From the NCBI GenBank assembly GCA_020746875.1, contig JAGTJL010000021.1:868001-932000 (forward strand): 64,000 nucleotides of DNA, given 5' to 3'. Each line of letters opens with the position of its first letter. Positions within the stretch are counted from its first letter, which is position 1. Made by a program: the position numbers and the translations under genes. Shown one piece after another: positions 23,701 to 34,147 of this stretch. The stretch comes from Rhexocercosporidium sp. MPI-PUGE-AT-0058. Taxonomy: Eukaryota > Ascomycota > Leotiomycetes > Helotiales. The notes beneath the pieces were generated by a model. It searched no databases. It saw only the letters and a list, made by a program, of their open reading frames with translations, and had not been told where the DNA came from.

Positions 23701-25869
23701 GCCCTTTAGAGACGATCTCTACTCCAAGCTCACATCGAAAGCTCCACATACATCAGGAAGCTCTTCATTGCCAAACCCTGAGGACGGATGGCGCCTCGAG
23801 GCTCTGAAAGTCTCCGAAGAAGCCCCAGCAAGTTTCGGAACCAAGTTCGGAAACATCTTCAACTCTTCGGCATGGAATCCTGCTATGCGAAGATGGGCCA
23901 AGGGAGAGATCTCGAACTTCCACTACTTGATGTTGGTCAACACTATGGCTGGTCGTACATTCAACGATCTCACTCAGTACCCTGTCTTCCCGTGGGTCCT
24001 TGCGGACTATACGAGCGAAGAATTGGATCTAGACAATCCGGCTACCTTTAGAGATTTGTCGAAGCCAATGGGCGCTCAACACAATTCTCGTGCTGCTGAA
24101 TTCATTGAGCGTTACAAGACTTTTGCTGAAATGGGTGATGCTAATACGCCGGCTTTCCATTACGGTACTCACTACTCGTCTGCCATGATTGTCACTTCGT
24201 ACCTCATCAGACTTCAGCCTTTTGTTCAGTCGTACTTGCTTCTTCAAGGAGGAAGTTTCGATCATCCTGACCGGCTGTTCTACTCCATCGAGAAGGCATG
24301 GCAGTCTGCCTCCAAGGACAATATGACTGATGTTCGAGAGCTGATTCCAGAGTTCTTCTACCTGCCTGAGTTCTTGACCAATAACAACGGTTACAATTTT
24401 GGGATGAGACAGGGCAATGGTGGAGGTATCGATACCGTTCAACTTCCACCCTGGGCTAAGGGAGATCCTAAGATTTTCATCGCCAAGCATCGAGAAGCCT
24501 TGGAGAGCCCATATGTCAGCAAATACCTGCATCAGTGGATCGATCTCATTTTCGGCTGCAAACAGCGGGGAGAAGCTGCTATCGAGAGTGTCAATGTGTT
24601 CCATCATCTGTCGTACCATGGTGCGAAGGATCTTGACAACATTGTGGATCCCATCGAACGTGTTGCTACCATTGGTATCATTCACAATTTCGGACAAACT
24701 CCACATCAGGTCTTCTCCAAGCCCCACCAAGGACGTGAAGATATGCGTAACAAAGCTAGACGTCTTGATACTTCTGCTGATGTGCTCACTCGTCTGCCAT
24801 TCCCTCTTCTGGAATCCCAGGAAAGAGTTGCCAACCTAATGTACTCAGCCAAATTAGACCGCCTCCTGTGTGCAACAGCATTTCGCATCAATCTTGCTCC
24901 GCATTACGACAAGTTTCTAGAATGGGGTTTCGCAGACAACAGCATCCGTTTCCAATTCAACGACAGTAGTCGCAAATCCGCTGGTCTCTTCGAAAATCTC
25001 CACGTCGGCCAAATATCTGCTTGCATTTTCGCCTCCTCCCAACTTCTCATCACCGCAGGCGAAGACTGTGTAATATCCGCTCACACCGTCCTTACATCGC
25101 CCTCCAAAGCTGTCGACCTAACCCCACGATCCTCACTGTTTGGCCACAAGACACCCGTCAACGTCCTTGCAGTCTCCAAATCGTTCTCGACACTTCTATC
25201 CGCTTCCTACGATGGCACGGTCATCCTTTGGGATCTCAACCGCCTCGAATTCGTCCGCAAGTTATCCAACAGCAGCAGTCGTGGCCCCGTAGAATGCGCG
25301 CGGATCAATGACGTCACTGGCGACATCATGCTCTGCCGTGGCCAAAAAGTCACGCTTTTCACCCTCAACGGCGACCTACTCCTCGAGCAGAACGTCTGCG
25401 AGGCCCACGACGACTACATAGCCTCCTGCGCATGGTACGAAGGCACCGGCAACGAATGGGTAGAGCACTCCCTCTGCTTTACCGGACAGAGAGGCGGTAT
25501 CGTGAATGTCTGGCGGAAGGGTATCAGCCGAGCAGGCAAGTGGCGCTTGGAGCTCGTTAAGAGACTCGAGCATAGCGATAAGCGCGGCGCGAGGGGCGAG
25601 ACGGCTATTGGAAGTTTGAGCGTCCCTGGTGGTGGGAAGGGGAGTACGAGGAGCAGAAGTCGGAGTTCTGTGAGTGGGAATAGCGATGTGGCTATTACGT
25701 GCGTGAAACCCATGGCGCAGTGTGTTTATACGGGGGATGAAGAGGGCCGTGTCGTGAGTATCTATTCTTCCTTTTCATCAGTTTTGTTTTCGTTTTTTAA
25801 AGTTCTTGCTCTTGAAAGGAGGCTAATGAAATACAGTATGAGTGGGATCTCGTGCAGAGAGAACGGTAA
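17728..25869 (+). CDS. BEACH-WD40 protein (Beige/LYST, yeast Bph1-like)
   Basis: Five exons: 17728-20311, 20362-20768, 20820-21303, 21354-25753 and 25837-25869. They sum to 7908 nt, i.e. 2635 residues, with all junctions in frame. A helical N-terminal region is followed by a concanavalin A-like lectin segment at about 354-565 (GYTFTAWICID). Then come armadillo-like helices (DPEVVVLGTKILARLL), a PH-BEACH domain near 1825 (EACEGLLIIGKNSLYLID), the BEACH domain at about 2000-2285 (MLVNTMAGRTFNDLTQYPVFPW; FGCKQRGEAA) and C-terminal WD40 repeats (SASYDGTVILWDLNR). Known relatives act in membrane trafficking, vacuole/lysosome function and autophagy. The last exon is tiny (10 codons plus stop). Intron 2 (20769-20819) is 51 nt, in frame and stop-free, so its retention would add 17 residues. 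Gene identity is firm. Confidence 0.95.
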
Positions 25870-26544
25870 ATAAGCCCTAGGGGAGTAGATCTAGAAACGG
25901 AAAGGCAAAGTGGGGTGCGGGGATTGTTAAGTGTGAATAGACGATCCGGGAAAGGGAAGATTCCCTATACATTTCACGACCAGGCGGGAGAGGAGAGGGG
26001 AGAAAGGACATAGAGGATGTGGAAGATGCAAGATGCATTTGGGAGAACCAATACGAGACTACGAATGATGGAGCGAGCGTGCATGCGAGCGTAACCTCTT
26101 TGCGAGTGATGAAGTAAGATAAATAGTCTTGTAAGCATTTGAATGGCGTTCTTCCCTTCCTCTTTCTACTTCAGCTAGGTGTTTTGTGAGAGAGAAAGAG
26201 GCATGGAGTGGGAAGGGCTCGGACAGGTCAGAAATAATCGAATAAATGAATGAAAATTTGATTGTTGGGTTGTATAATGGCTAAAGAAGCGTGTGGAGTG
26301 AGTCGTATAATCGTGCCATGAATTGTTGTTCGGGAGAAACAAGCGAGCAGGCAACTTCGCTTAATGTCATTCGGAGGGAGCAATATTGTGCTTACTTGGT
26401 GGGACACGGATGGATCGACGTCACAAAATTTCCATTAACAGACAAGCGAAAGGGGAAGCATTGGATAGCACCAAAAGGGGTTTGAACGTATTCTCAATTT
26501 CTTCATTCATCTAATCACCCTCCCCCTTCCCCTCCCCCTCTTCT
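25870..26544. other. Convergent intergenic region (3' flanks)
   Basis: Lies between the 3' ends of the BEACH gene (+) and the octopine-dehydrogenase-like gene (-). Purine-rich, no supported coding sequence; the 64-codon open frame at 26291 has no recognisable features. Confidence 0.6.
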
Positions 26545-27645
26545 TCACCTCCCACCCCTAACACTAAACCTCTCAAGGAGCTCCCCCCTCCCCAATCCTT
26601 CCAGATGCAGATTCCTCAAATTCCTCCCCGTGCTCATATAATCCGTTCCCGTCGCCATACTCGCCAGTCCCACAACGCTCTTCACAGCCTCGGCCTCAAC
26701 GCCCAACTTTCCCGCCAGCCCATACCAACAAACCAGCAGATCCGGCACATCCTCCGAGACATTCCTATGGCTCACAAATCCCGGCGCTTTCAACATCATA
26801 TGCGGGCCCGAATTCTGCGCTAGATCAACCAAATCCGTAAACGTCGCGCCGTAGCAGCGATTCGACGTCTCGACCACACTGAGCAGTTGGAATCCGAAAG
26901 CAGAGCCGATTTGGAGCCGGATGGCGTCGACGGCTTCGATGGCGTTGGCGACGGAGCGCGTCAGGCCGTGGGTGTAGATGAGGAAATCGCCGCTTGTGCT
27001 CTCGATGCGTCCGGCGTTCATGAGGATCATCAGGGGGTGGAAGACGCCGTTTATATTGGAGAGGGAGACTTCTACGACGTTGTGACACCATTGCAACCGC
27101 TGTGGGAATATCCTCTGGGTTTTAGTCTTGAAAGAAGGGCTCAAGCTGAGATTGATCCCGCCTTGTTTCTGTAGCGCAGCGATGGAGATTGAGCCTTTCT
27201 TCCCGAATACTGTCAGTTCCCCGTCGTCGTCCATCCGGCACGAGTACGGCGAGATGTTCGTCTCGAGGATATGTCCGGCCTCAATCTCTTTCTCGGCAAT
27301 CAACGAGAACAGATTCCCAGGCACGGCGATGATGGTATGGTGATGTAAATCAAAACTCTTAAGTTCGTTTAGGATCGTTCGCTGGCCTGTGGACGGCACA
27401 GTCAGGATCAGGATCTTGGAGAACTCAACGGCTTCCTGGATGGAGAATGTGATGCGAAGGAGAGTCGTTCCTTTTATGGCGCCGTGGGATTTGAGGTGTC
27501 CTTTGTGCTTTGAGAGGACGTTGTTGGCATGTCGGGGGTGCTGTGGGTGTGAGTAGAGGAGGACGCTGGTTCCGAGGCTGGAGAGATCGGCTGTGAGTGC
27601 GAAGCCTGCTGGGCCGGCGCCGAGGATGCTGACTTTGAGTTGCAT
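26545..27645 (-). CDS. Octopine/nopaline dehydrogenase family NAD(P)-dependent enzyme
   Basis: Intronless, 366 residues. The N-terminus carries a Rossmann dinucleotide-binding motif, SILGAGPAGFALTADL (Gly-x-Gly-x-x-Gly at about 8-13). A second, helical domain contains the family hallmark H-P-L-x-x-L-x-N-A-G-R-I-E (His near residue 203), the conserved His/Asn region used by opine dehydrogenases. Characterised relatives reductively condense a 2-oxo acid with an amino acid to give opines. Other fungal members are uncharacterised, and ketopantoate-reductase-like folds are related. No signal peptide, so cytosolic. The next gene upstream is transcribed the same way about 1.1 kb away, so no shared promoter is evident. 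The family call is good; the substrate is unknown. Confidence 0.85.
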   Translation of the reverse strand: MQLKVSILGAGPAGFALTADLSSLGTSVLLYSHPQHPRHANNVLSKHKGHLKSHGAIKGTTLLRITFSIQEAVEFSKILILTVPSTGQRTILNELKSFDLHHHTIIAVPGNLFSLIAEKEIEAGHILETNISPYSCRMDDDGELTVFGKKGSISIAALQKQGGINLSLSPSFKTKTQRIFPQRLQWCHNVVEVSLSNINGVFHPLMILMNAGRIESTSGDFLIYTHGLTRSVANAIEAVDAIRLQIGSAFGFQLLSVVETSNRCYGATFTDLVDLAQNSGPHMMLKAPGFVSHRNVSEDVPDLLVCWYGLAGKLGVEAEAVKSVVGLASMATGTDYMSTGRNLRNLHLEGLGRGELLERFSVRGGR

Positions 27646-28743
27646 CTCTTTTCTATCTATGATATGGAGATGGCGATCCTGAAAATAGGTGGGTGGAATT
27701 GGAATGGGGTTGGTTGCTGGTCTCAGCGGAAATCCGCTTGGTGTGGTGGATGAACGAATGGTTTATTGTGAGAAAGACTTTTTTAGACAAACGGCAGCTC
27801 TCTTCCCCTGGCTAGAAGCAGAACAGACGATCTCGAATAATATAGCATGTGGATACCAAGTCACGGTGAATACCCACTTGTCTTATTCTCAGCACAGTAC
27901 AGGACAAAAATAATGTAATAAACGCTCGTGAATAACCCAGGCCCGACAGCTCGCAGCTGTCAAAGTTGCGTTGTTCCATCTCAAAAGCTTCAACAACCCC
28001 ACACTTGAACCTCAACTCAATTATCCCCCTCTAAAAGAGCTCGGACAAGCATTGCCTGAGCAAGTTTCAAGTCATCTGATAAATTGATCAACACTCTCCT
28101 CTCGGACGCTTACACACTTCCTATTGTCTGTACATGCATCAACATCGCGCATGCGCCAAGACCGGTCTTATACTACTTGAGCAAGTTTGCTCCCTTTTCC
28201 AAACGTGCAGCATAGTGTGGTGCTATAATGTGCTAAGATACCCCGTTTGTATATCTAGAAATGGAAGGTCTTGTAATGCACTCGAAATGGCTCGGAAAGT
28301 TTAAAATGCATGCACGGTGGATCGTATGCGTGTGTGAGATTCTGAAGGGGAAGTTGAAGGAAGGTTGGTGGATCGTCGGTCGTGCCGAAGCGCTGGCGGG
28401 CTTGGCTTGGTGTGGAGTTGATTTGGAGTCGTATGCGTAGGTTGTAAGCATTGGAATCGGGGAATTTTCTCACTACGTCCAGACGTTTCTGAAAGTCGCG
28501 GATTGAAAACTATTGGTTAAATTGCTAGCTTTCGGTCGAATTCTCAGAGTCAAGAGATATATTAGATGAGAAAGGTTTGACGTGAGGACATCGGACTGCA
28601 GTGCTTCTGAACATCCTCTTAGACACTACTGCCTTGTGCTGAGATTCTAATACATGAGTCTCTCTCAGACCGGCACCACAAATGATCATATTAAGATGTC
28701 ATTCTTCTTCCTTCGGAGCTATGGAAAACACCGAATGCGTGAA
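27646..28743. other. Intergenic, no supported gene
   Basis: Promoter side of the octopine-dehydrogenase-like gene and 3' flank of the MFS gene. Two overlapping 72-codon minus frames at 28233-28473 share no recognisable motif and are not called. Confidence 0.55.
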
Positions 28744-30506
28744 TTACAGCTTTACATTGAATACCCTCAATTTCCGTAGCCTAGCACCATAAAATCCCAA
28801 AACCCAAGGCAGCGGAGCAAGAACCAGCGCCGCAAACCCAAGAATGCTATTTCCCCACCCCCATCCAAGCCCATCATACATACCCAAGCCAGCCAGCGGA
28901 ATAAAAGCCCCAGCAGTCCCTCTCAACACCGCATTCGCCCCAATGACACTGGCGGCATACCCCTCAAACGCATCAATCAAATACGTCTGCACGCTTATGA
29001 AGATGATAATCGAACCGAAACCCGTCACCGCCGTCCCAATCTGGGGAATAATCCAATGGAGATGCTTCTCTGCACTCCAGCCATACAGGAACAGACCTAT
29101 GGGAAATGTAAGAGCGCCGGGAATGGTGGTGATGAGAGGGAGACGATCTTCGGGTGTGTTTGGCTTTCCTGATTCGGAGCGTTTTTTGAGTGTCCTGTCG
29201 CTGAAATGTCCGACGTATGCTAAGCCGATGAATGTACCTATCCCGCCTGCCAGGAAGACAAGACCGGTGGCCGAGGTTGAGTATCCGTATTCCTCTCTGA
29301 AGACGAAAGAGTATGTTGCAAAGAGTAGGTAGAGCGTACCATAGAGAACCGCGACGTATGTACACATGACGGTGACAATTGGGTAGCAGGTGAGTAGCTT
29401 CAAAGGTCGGAAAATACTTGTTTTGAACAGCTCTTGTGGTGTTCGGTTCGAAGCGAGCTTGGATTTGTAGTAGGGATTTCCGGTTTCTTTCCTGAGTCTG
29501 ATGGCTTTTCTTTCGAGTAAGACAGGCGGGTATGTTTCTCGTAAGACCAAGAAGGCAAGGATCGTGACCGCACCGATCTATGCAAGGTGAGCAACTCAAA
29601 ACGTATTAATCAATAAGTAAATGAGCGGAGGACATACAACGATTGAAATAGTCCAAAATATCCACCTCCACCCCAAAGCTTGAGCGACATATCCCCCAAC
29701 GACAGGACCCAGCATCGGCCCAAGCAACGTGCCTACAGACCAAATAGAGACCGCCTTCCCCCTTTTCTGTCTCGGCATAACATCCGCAATAGTCCCCGAC
29801 CCAATGGTAATCGTAGCTACGCCCACAAACCCCGACAAGAAGCGAGCAGCCAACATCATCCCTTCATTCCGTGCAAGTGCGCACATGATAGTGAACACCA
29901 AGAACAACACGTTCGTTACGTGATAGATGATTGTACGTCCGTAAAGCTCACTCAAGGGTGGGAGGATGAGGGATCCGGCTGCAAATCCGAGCACGAAAAT
30001 GGAGACGACGAATGTGGCGAATGTTTTTGATGTGGTATGGAAGTCGGTCATGACCTGCTGGACACCTGGTGCAAGCATTGAGGATACGAGGGGGCTTTTT
30101 ATTGTCAGTCTCCAGTACATAAGTATTATATTGTAGGAAGCACTTACACGATGAAACTTATCACTGAGATCGTGCAGATGTTTCCCCATTTCTTGGCTGA
30201 AGACCAATTCATCGGGTTCTCTGGGTCTTGATCTTCTGGTTCATCCCACCATACGGTGAATTTGGTTCCATTATCGTCAAGTACAGGACCGGTCATGAGC
30301 TGGATTGTCGGCGTTGATGAAACAACACAATCAATTGTGTCTAAAATGACTGTTTCTGAGTTGGATTCATCTTTCTTCTCCTCGATGGCTTCATGGTGGC
30401 GTGTATTGCCACGGATTTTCACTTGTGCTATTTCCATCTCCGAAGATCTAAGATGTGAGAGTATCTTATGGGACGGGGGCTCGCTCTGTTCAGTGAGAAA
30501 CGCCAT
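28744..30506 (-). CDS. MFS transporter, DHA1 drug/polyamine exporter type (549 aa)
   Basis: Three exons, 30506-30148, 30094-29638 and 29577-28744, total 1650 nt with introns of 53 and 60 bp, both GTAAGT/GTATGT to AG. A 100-residue hydrophilic N-terminus ending NPMNWSSAKKW, typical of fungal DHA1 exporters, precedes 12 hydrophobic segments. The MFS motif A-like loop is LSELYGRTIIYH. Motif C-like GxxxGPxxGG appears as GTLLGPMLGPVVGGYV, characteristic of antiporters. A central Lys/Arg-rich loop lies after WRWIFWTISIV. It likely exports drugs, polyamines or metabolites by proton antiport at the plasma membrane. The start at 30506 gives the first in-frame ATG; an internal one at MEIAQV is possible. 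The methyltransferase downstream may be a coincidental neighbour. Confidence 0.93.
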
Positions 30507-30893
30507 TCCAATAGAGAAGTAGCGTTAGGTAGCGGCAAGTGAATCGCAGGCACAATCAAAGCTGATGTTGAAGCCAGAAAAGCTTGTCAACTGAATGGAT
30601 ATGACCGAAGGTATTACGTAAGAGCATGAATTAATGCCGGGGTATTTTGCGGGATACTATAAGATGCTTGTAAATATAGTCGCTCCTGCTGCATGAGTGG
30701 CGGACGAGGATGCAGCTTCGGTAAAAAGTGTACATCACTTGGAGCAAGGTCAGGAGAGACGACATCTCGTCATATTTTACTGAGCGAGACTGTATCATTT
30801 TTTCCATCGATGGCTTTAAATATTACCAAGTTCAAGATTTACATCTGCTGATTTATTTGGCATTCATGTTGGCCTCGTGCTGATGCCCGAGAT
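30507..30893. other. Promoter region of the MFS gene and 3' flank of the methyltransferase
   Basis: 387 bp between two minus-strand genes. No coding sequence; no distinctive regulatory motif was recognised. Confidence 0.55.
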
Positions 30894-31679
30894 CTACGCT
30901 TTGATAGCCACAGTAACTAACAACTCCATGTCCATCTGAATGCCTTCCTTCGTAGTCACCTTCGCCCATTCGACCTTCATTTCCTCCCTCGCCTTCGGCC
31001 TCAAATCTAGCGGAATGCCACCATACGTCGCACCAGACGAACTGGTATCCAGCCATTCCACCATTTCCGCGCCATCTTTAGCCCTTTTGACGATCGTATT
31101 CACCACAATCCTCCTTTCCGAAAACCCAGCTTGGTCAAGCAGCCCTTCCAGATCTCGCTGCTTGATAAACGTTGGACCCCCTTGTTCGGGATATTGCCGA
31201 TATGGTTCCCTTGATAACACATCCTCCTTGATTTTCTCATGAATCGCGACGAAATCCCCAGATCCACCTGAGATTCCAAGACGACCCCCCGACTTTAACA
31301 CACGAGCAAACTCCCTCACAGCTTTTGGTTGATCCTGCACCCAATGAAACGTTGAGTTCACAAACACGACATCGAAGCTTCCTGAAGTGAAGCGTGACAG
31401 GTCTTCTGCCCTTCCCACTTCGAATGACAGATTCGGACAAGAGAATTCTTGAGCAATGGCGATGCGTTCTGTGCTTGGATCAACACCAACCACACTCCCA
31501 GAATCACCGACGAGTTTCCGTAAATGGGCTGTCAAGTTTCCTGTTCCGCATCCAACATCGAGAATTCGGTTGCCTATCACAGTTCCGACCCGTTCGAGGA
31601 GGAAGAGCCCAGCGTCGAACTGGGTGTTGTTGACGGCAGTGTAGCCTTTCGCTAATTCTTTCGTATCGGCGATCGCCAT
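30894..31679 (-). CDS. Class I SAM-dependent methyltransferase (261 aa)
   Basis: Intronless. Motif I is ILDVGCGTGNLTAHL, followed by an acidic residue closing strand 2 (VVGVDPSTERI), motif II/III DVVFVNSTFHWV, and LKSGGRLGISGG after strand 5. This is a canonical Rossmann-like methyltransferase core of the trans-aconitate methyltransferase / BioC-like type, with C-terminal helices that would shape the acceptor site. The ATG at 31679 opens MAIADTKELAKGYTAVNNTQFDAG. The frame extends 42 codons upstream, but that part is Lys/Ser-rich and unlike the family. No signal peptide. Acceptor unknown: small carboxylic acids or a secondary metabolite are possible. The adjacent exporter hints at metabolite modification plus efflux, but this is only inference. 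Confidence 0.9.
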   Translation of the reverse strand: MAIADTKELAKGYTAVNNTQFDAGLFLLERVGTVIGNRILDVGCGTGNLTAHLRKLVGDSGSVVGVDPSTERIAIAQEFSCPNLSFEVGRAEDLSRFTSGSFDVVFVNSTFHWVQDQPKAVREFARVLKSGGRLGISGGSGDFVAIHEKIKEDVLSREPYRQYPEQGGPTFIKQRDLEGLLDQAGFSERRIVVNTIVKRAKDGAEMVEWLDTSSSGATYGGIPLDLRPKAREEMKVEWAKVTTKEGIQMDMELLVTVAIKA

Positions 31680-32981
31680 TTTGACAGTGTCTTGTGTTGC
31701 TGACTTTAGCCGAGATTGGATGCTTTTCGACTGGTCTCTGAGGAAGCAAGATTTGCTACCAAAATTTGACGTCTTTTTATACTGAATATCAAAATGAAGG
31801 TACACTCACCTCGAATTTGATTTTGACGGCTAGTGAATGCCGTTACGCTTAGTCTCGGACCAGTGATGCTAAGGAGTCAAGCTACTGTCTAGCGCATGAG
31901 CAGTATTGAGCACATTTATCGTGATTGTTCCTGCCAAGACTTAGCCGAGCTTCATCCCGCTGGATAAACACCGCGCCGACCCTGCCCCCCCCGGCATCCC
32001 ACTGGCATGAGGCAGTTGTCATCATTCAAGGGTCCAGAGGAATATTGACAGCTGTCACCAGACTCATCGTATTTCGGGGCTGCATGGCTACGAGACCGAA
32101 GAGAAGTTAAAATACCGGGGTTTATGCAGGAGGAACGTTGTAAAGGTTAATTCTACGCAGGAGGAACCGAAAACTGGCTCGTAACCTGCTCACAATGCTC
32201 CGAAGCTAATCGATACGAAACGTGGAAAGGTAGAGCAATTGACTTCAAAAATAACTTTGCTATTCTACGATAATCATGGTATATATCTTGATGTAATTCC
32301 GTGGATAAAGAAGCTTATCCATTTCCAGGAGTTCTGGAGGCAATGTTGACAAAAGGTGGGGTAGAATAAACAAGCGAGGCAAGCAATGAGTATCAATGAC
32401 AACTGACTTCAAGTTCCACAAAAAATCGTTGGGGAACTTATTTGTATCTTGTTTCCTGCCTTTTGTGACTCGTAAGTAAATCATGGATTTCGACCATCGA
32501 GGAATCTAGGGGTTTTAATATTAGACGTAGAATCACAGAATTTAACCAAAGGGCGACTCGCAGAAGCTACACTTCATATCTGAATAAATGTACTCAAGTG
32601 ATTACGTATCATTCGGGTATGAAGAATTATGTTTCAGTAGTTGAATTTTTGGGAATCTACTCAAGGTTCATAGGAAGTCTGAACTAACTTCTAAAATACA
32701 ACCCACAAGACATTTGGCTCTGCTCCCCAAACTGCGGGGCCAAAAAGGTCCTGTCCACATGGAAACCCTCCTTTGCAATCTCCCCGGATAGTAACTCGGA
32801 TCCCTTCCCTTTCCTACCGGTCTTCCCAAAAATGATCCATGGCTATAAAAAACGACTCTCAGTCGCAGTAGTCATCAGGCCCTGGTACATGTTCCGCGAA
32901 ATGGTGATTCTGAGTAATCGTTGGCATTTCTCCCTCCTCCATGACCTGATTTTTCTCTTCATCGTTTTCCCTCGCCGCAAT
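31680..32981. other. Intergenic, no supported gene
   Basis: Upstream flank of the methyltransferase and 3' flank of the disrupted gene. No recognisable coding sequence; moderately AT-rich but not to the degree of the adjacent transposon. Confidence 0.55.
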
Positions 32982-34110
32982 CTACTCAAACTGGTTGATC
33001 TCATTCTGCGAAATTTCTATTCCCTTGGAATAGCTTCTATCCTCCAAGAATGCCTGGTCGTAGCTTCGTTTTCGTGCCTGCTTCGCATGCTCGTTGATCC
33101 CTTCCTCGTCACGTAAGGCTCTAGGCTGCCAGCCAGAATTTCCAGGGATGGTATCTGTAGAAGGATCGAATCCCTTGTGGAAATCCGGATTAAACCAAGT
33201 CACTCTCGGGATTGTCAGAGATTCTCCAGCGATTGGGCGATTGGATACTCGACTACCACAGTCGAGGTAATCTGCTTTCGTCAAGAGATTCTTGAACTCA
33301 TCGTTAGACTTGTCGCACCACTCAAGTGTCTTCCTGGTGCACTCTTCGGAGGGATATGAAGGCTGCCTGCTGTCCTCATCAATCCAAGCGAACAAGCGGC
33401 GGTAGTCTCTCGCAGAGGCCCTCTCTACGGGTGGGAAGATGTGTGATTGGGCGCTGTAAGCTGCGCGGGCCTTCTTATTTGCCGTTCTCTCTTTCTTCAG
33501 TCGTCGAGCCTTCAGTTCGGCATCCTCGCACTCCAAACCGGCATCTTGGGCATCTTTCTCTGCCTTGTCATCATTGACCTTAGCCTTGCGCTGGTTCTCC
33601 TCCTTCCACTCCTTCAACTGGCTTCTGAAAGCTTTCGTCATGATCTCGGTGGCCTTTGTGAGCAGAGCAGGTCCACAGGCTTCATGATCTCGGAATAGGG
33701 AGACTCTGAAAGCGGTTGTGTCTTCACCAGCATTTGGATATCCCTCTTCAGCCGCAAGCTTCTGGATCCAATACATGATCTCTGGCTCGTTCGAAATCCA
33801 GAGTCTCATCATCCACTCCTGGTGTGCTGCTGTAGAGGAGTAGATGCTGCGACCTTTCTCACCCCAAAGTTCCTGATGTATTTGACGCCAGCTGGGGTTG
33901 TGGCAACGCTTGTTGGGGAAAACTACAGCATTGAGACGCATATATGGGGTACCGGATGGAAGTTCGGTCAGGCGGTCAAGCGGGGAGGGCTGAAGACGTC
34001 GTGGATCATGGGGAGGCACATCGTAGGTCCCAGATCCGGAGGAACAATGTAACCACAACTTTGCAGGAAATAGGAGTATTTCACATTTTCCGATCGTGGT
34101 TGTCATCCCA
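32982..34110 (-). pseudogene. C-terminal part of a gene split by a hAT transposon
   Basis: Reads in the same frame as the part at 37916-37069 once the element (34119-37068) and one 8-bp target copy are taken out. Together they form a 659-codon frame including the stop. This part starts with TPLGMTTTIGKCEILLFPAKLWLHCSS, carries the candidate distal metal-binding His (residue 304 of the joined numbering) and Arg341 (PYMRLNAVVFP), then a charged coiled-coil-like segment (about KEENQRKAKVNDDKAEKDAQD) and a polar C-terminus. The frame is free of stops and its GC content is normal, so the disruption looks recent relative to gene decay, or the half is under constraint. See the upstream part for function. 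On its own it lacks a start. Confidence 0.85.
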
Positions 34111-34118
34111 AGTGGAGT
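34111..34118 (+). repeat. Target-site duplication, left copy (AGTGGAGT)
   Basis: Eight bases identical to 37069-37076, immediately flanking the element. Eight bp is the duplication length made by hAT transposases. Confidence 0.9.
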
Positions 34119-34135
34119 CAATGTAGTCGATAGTT

Positions 34136-34147
34136 GAACGGTCGTTC
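34136..34147 (+). repeat. Left subterminal palindrome of the hAT element
   Basis: GAACGGTCGTTC, nearly self-complementary, inside a larger inverted repeat GTTGAACG-GT-CGTTCAAC at 34133-34150. It is matched at the right end by GAACGGCCGTTC; the single C/T difference fits RIP. Subterminal repeats of hAT elements bind transposase, so this is a plausible relic of such a site. Confidence 0.7.

Noticed and set aside
24029..24730. 233-codon minus-strand frame inside the BEACH gene
   Set aside because: Antisense of the conserved BEACH domain.
30894..31679. Methyltransferase plus MFS plus octopine-dehydrogenase-like gene considered as a biosynthetic cluster
   Set aside because: No backbone synthase (PKS, NRPS, terpene cyclase) in the window and intergenic gaps are ordinary; linkage alone is not enough.
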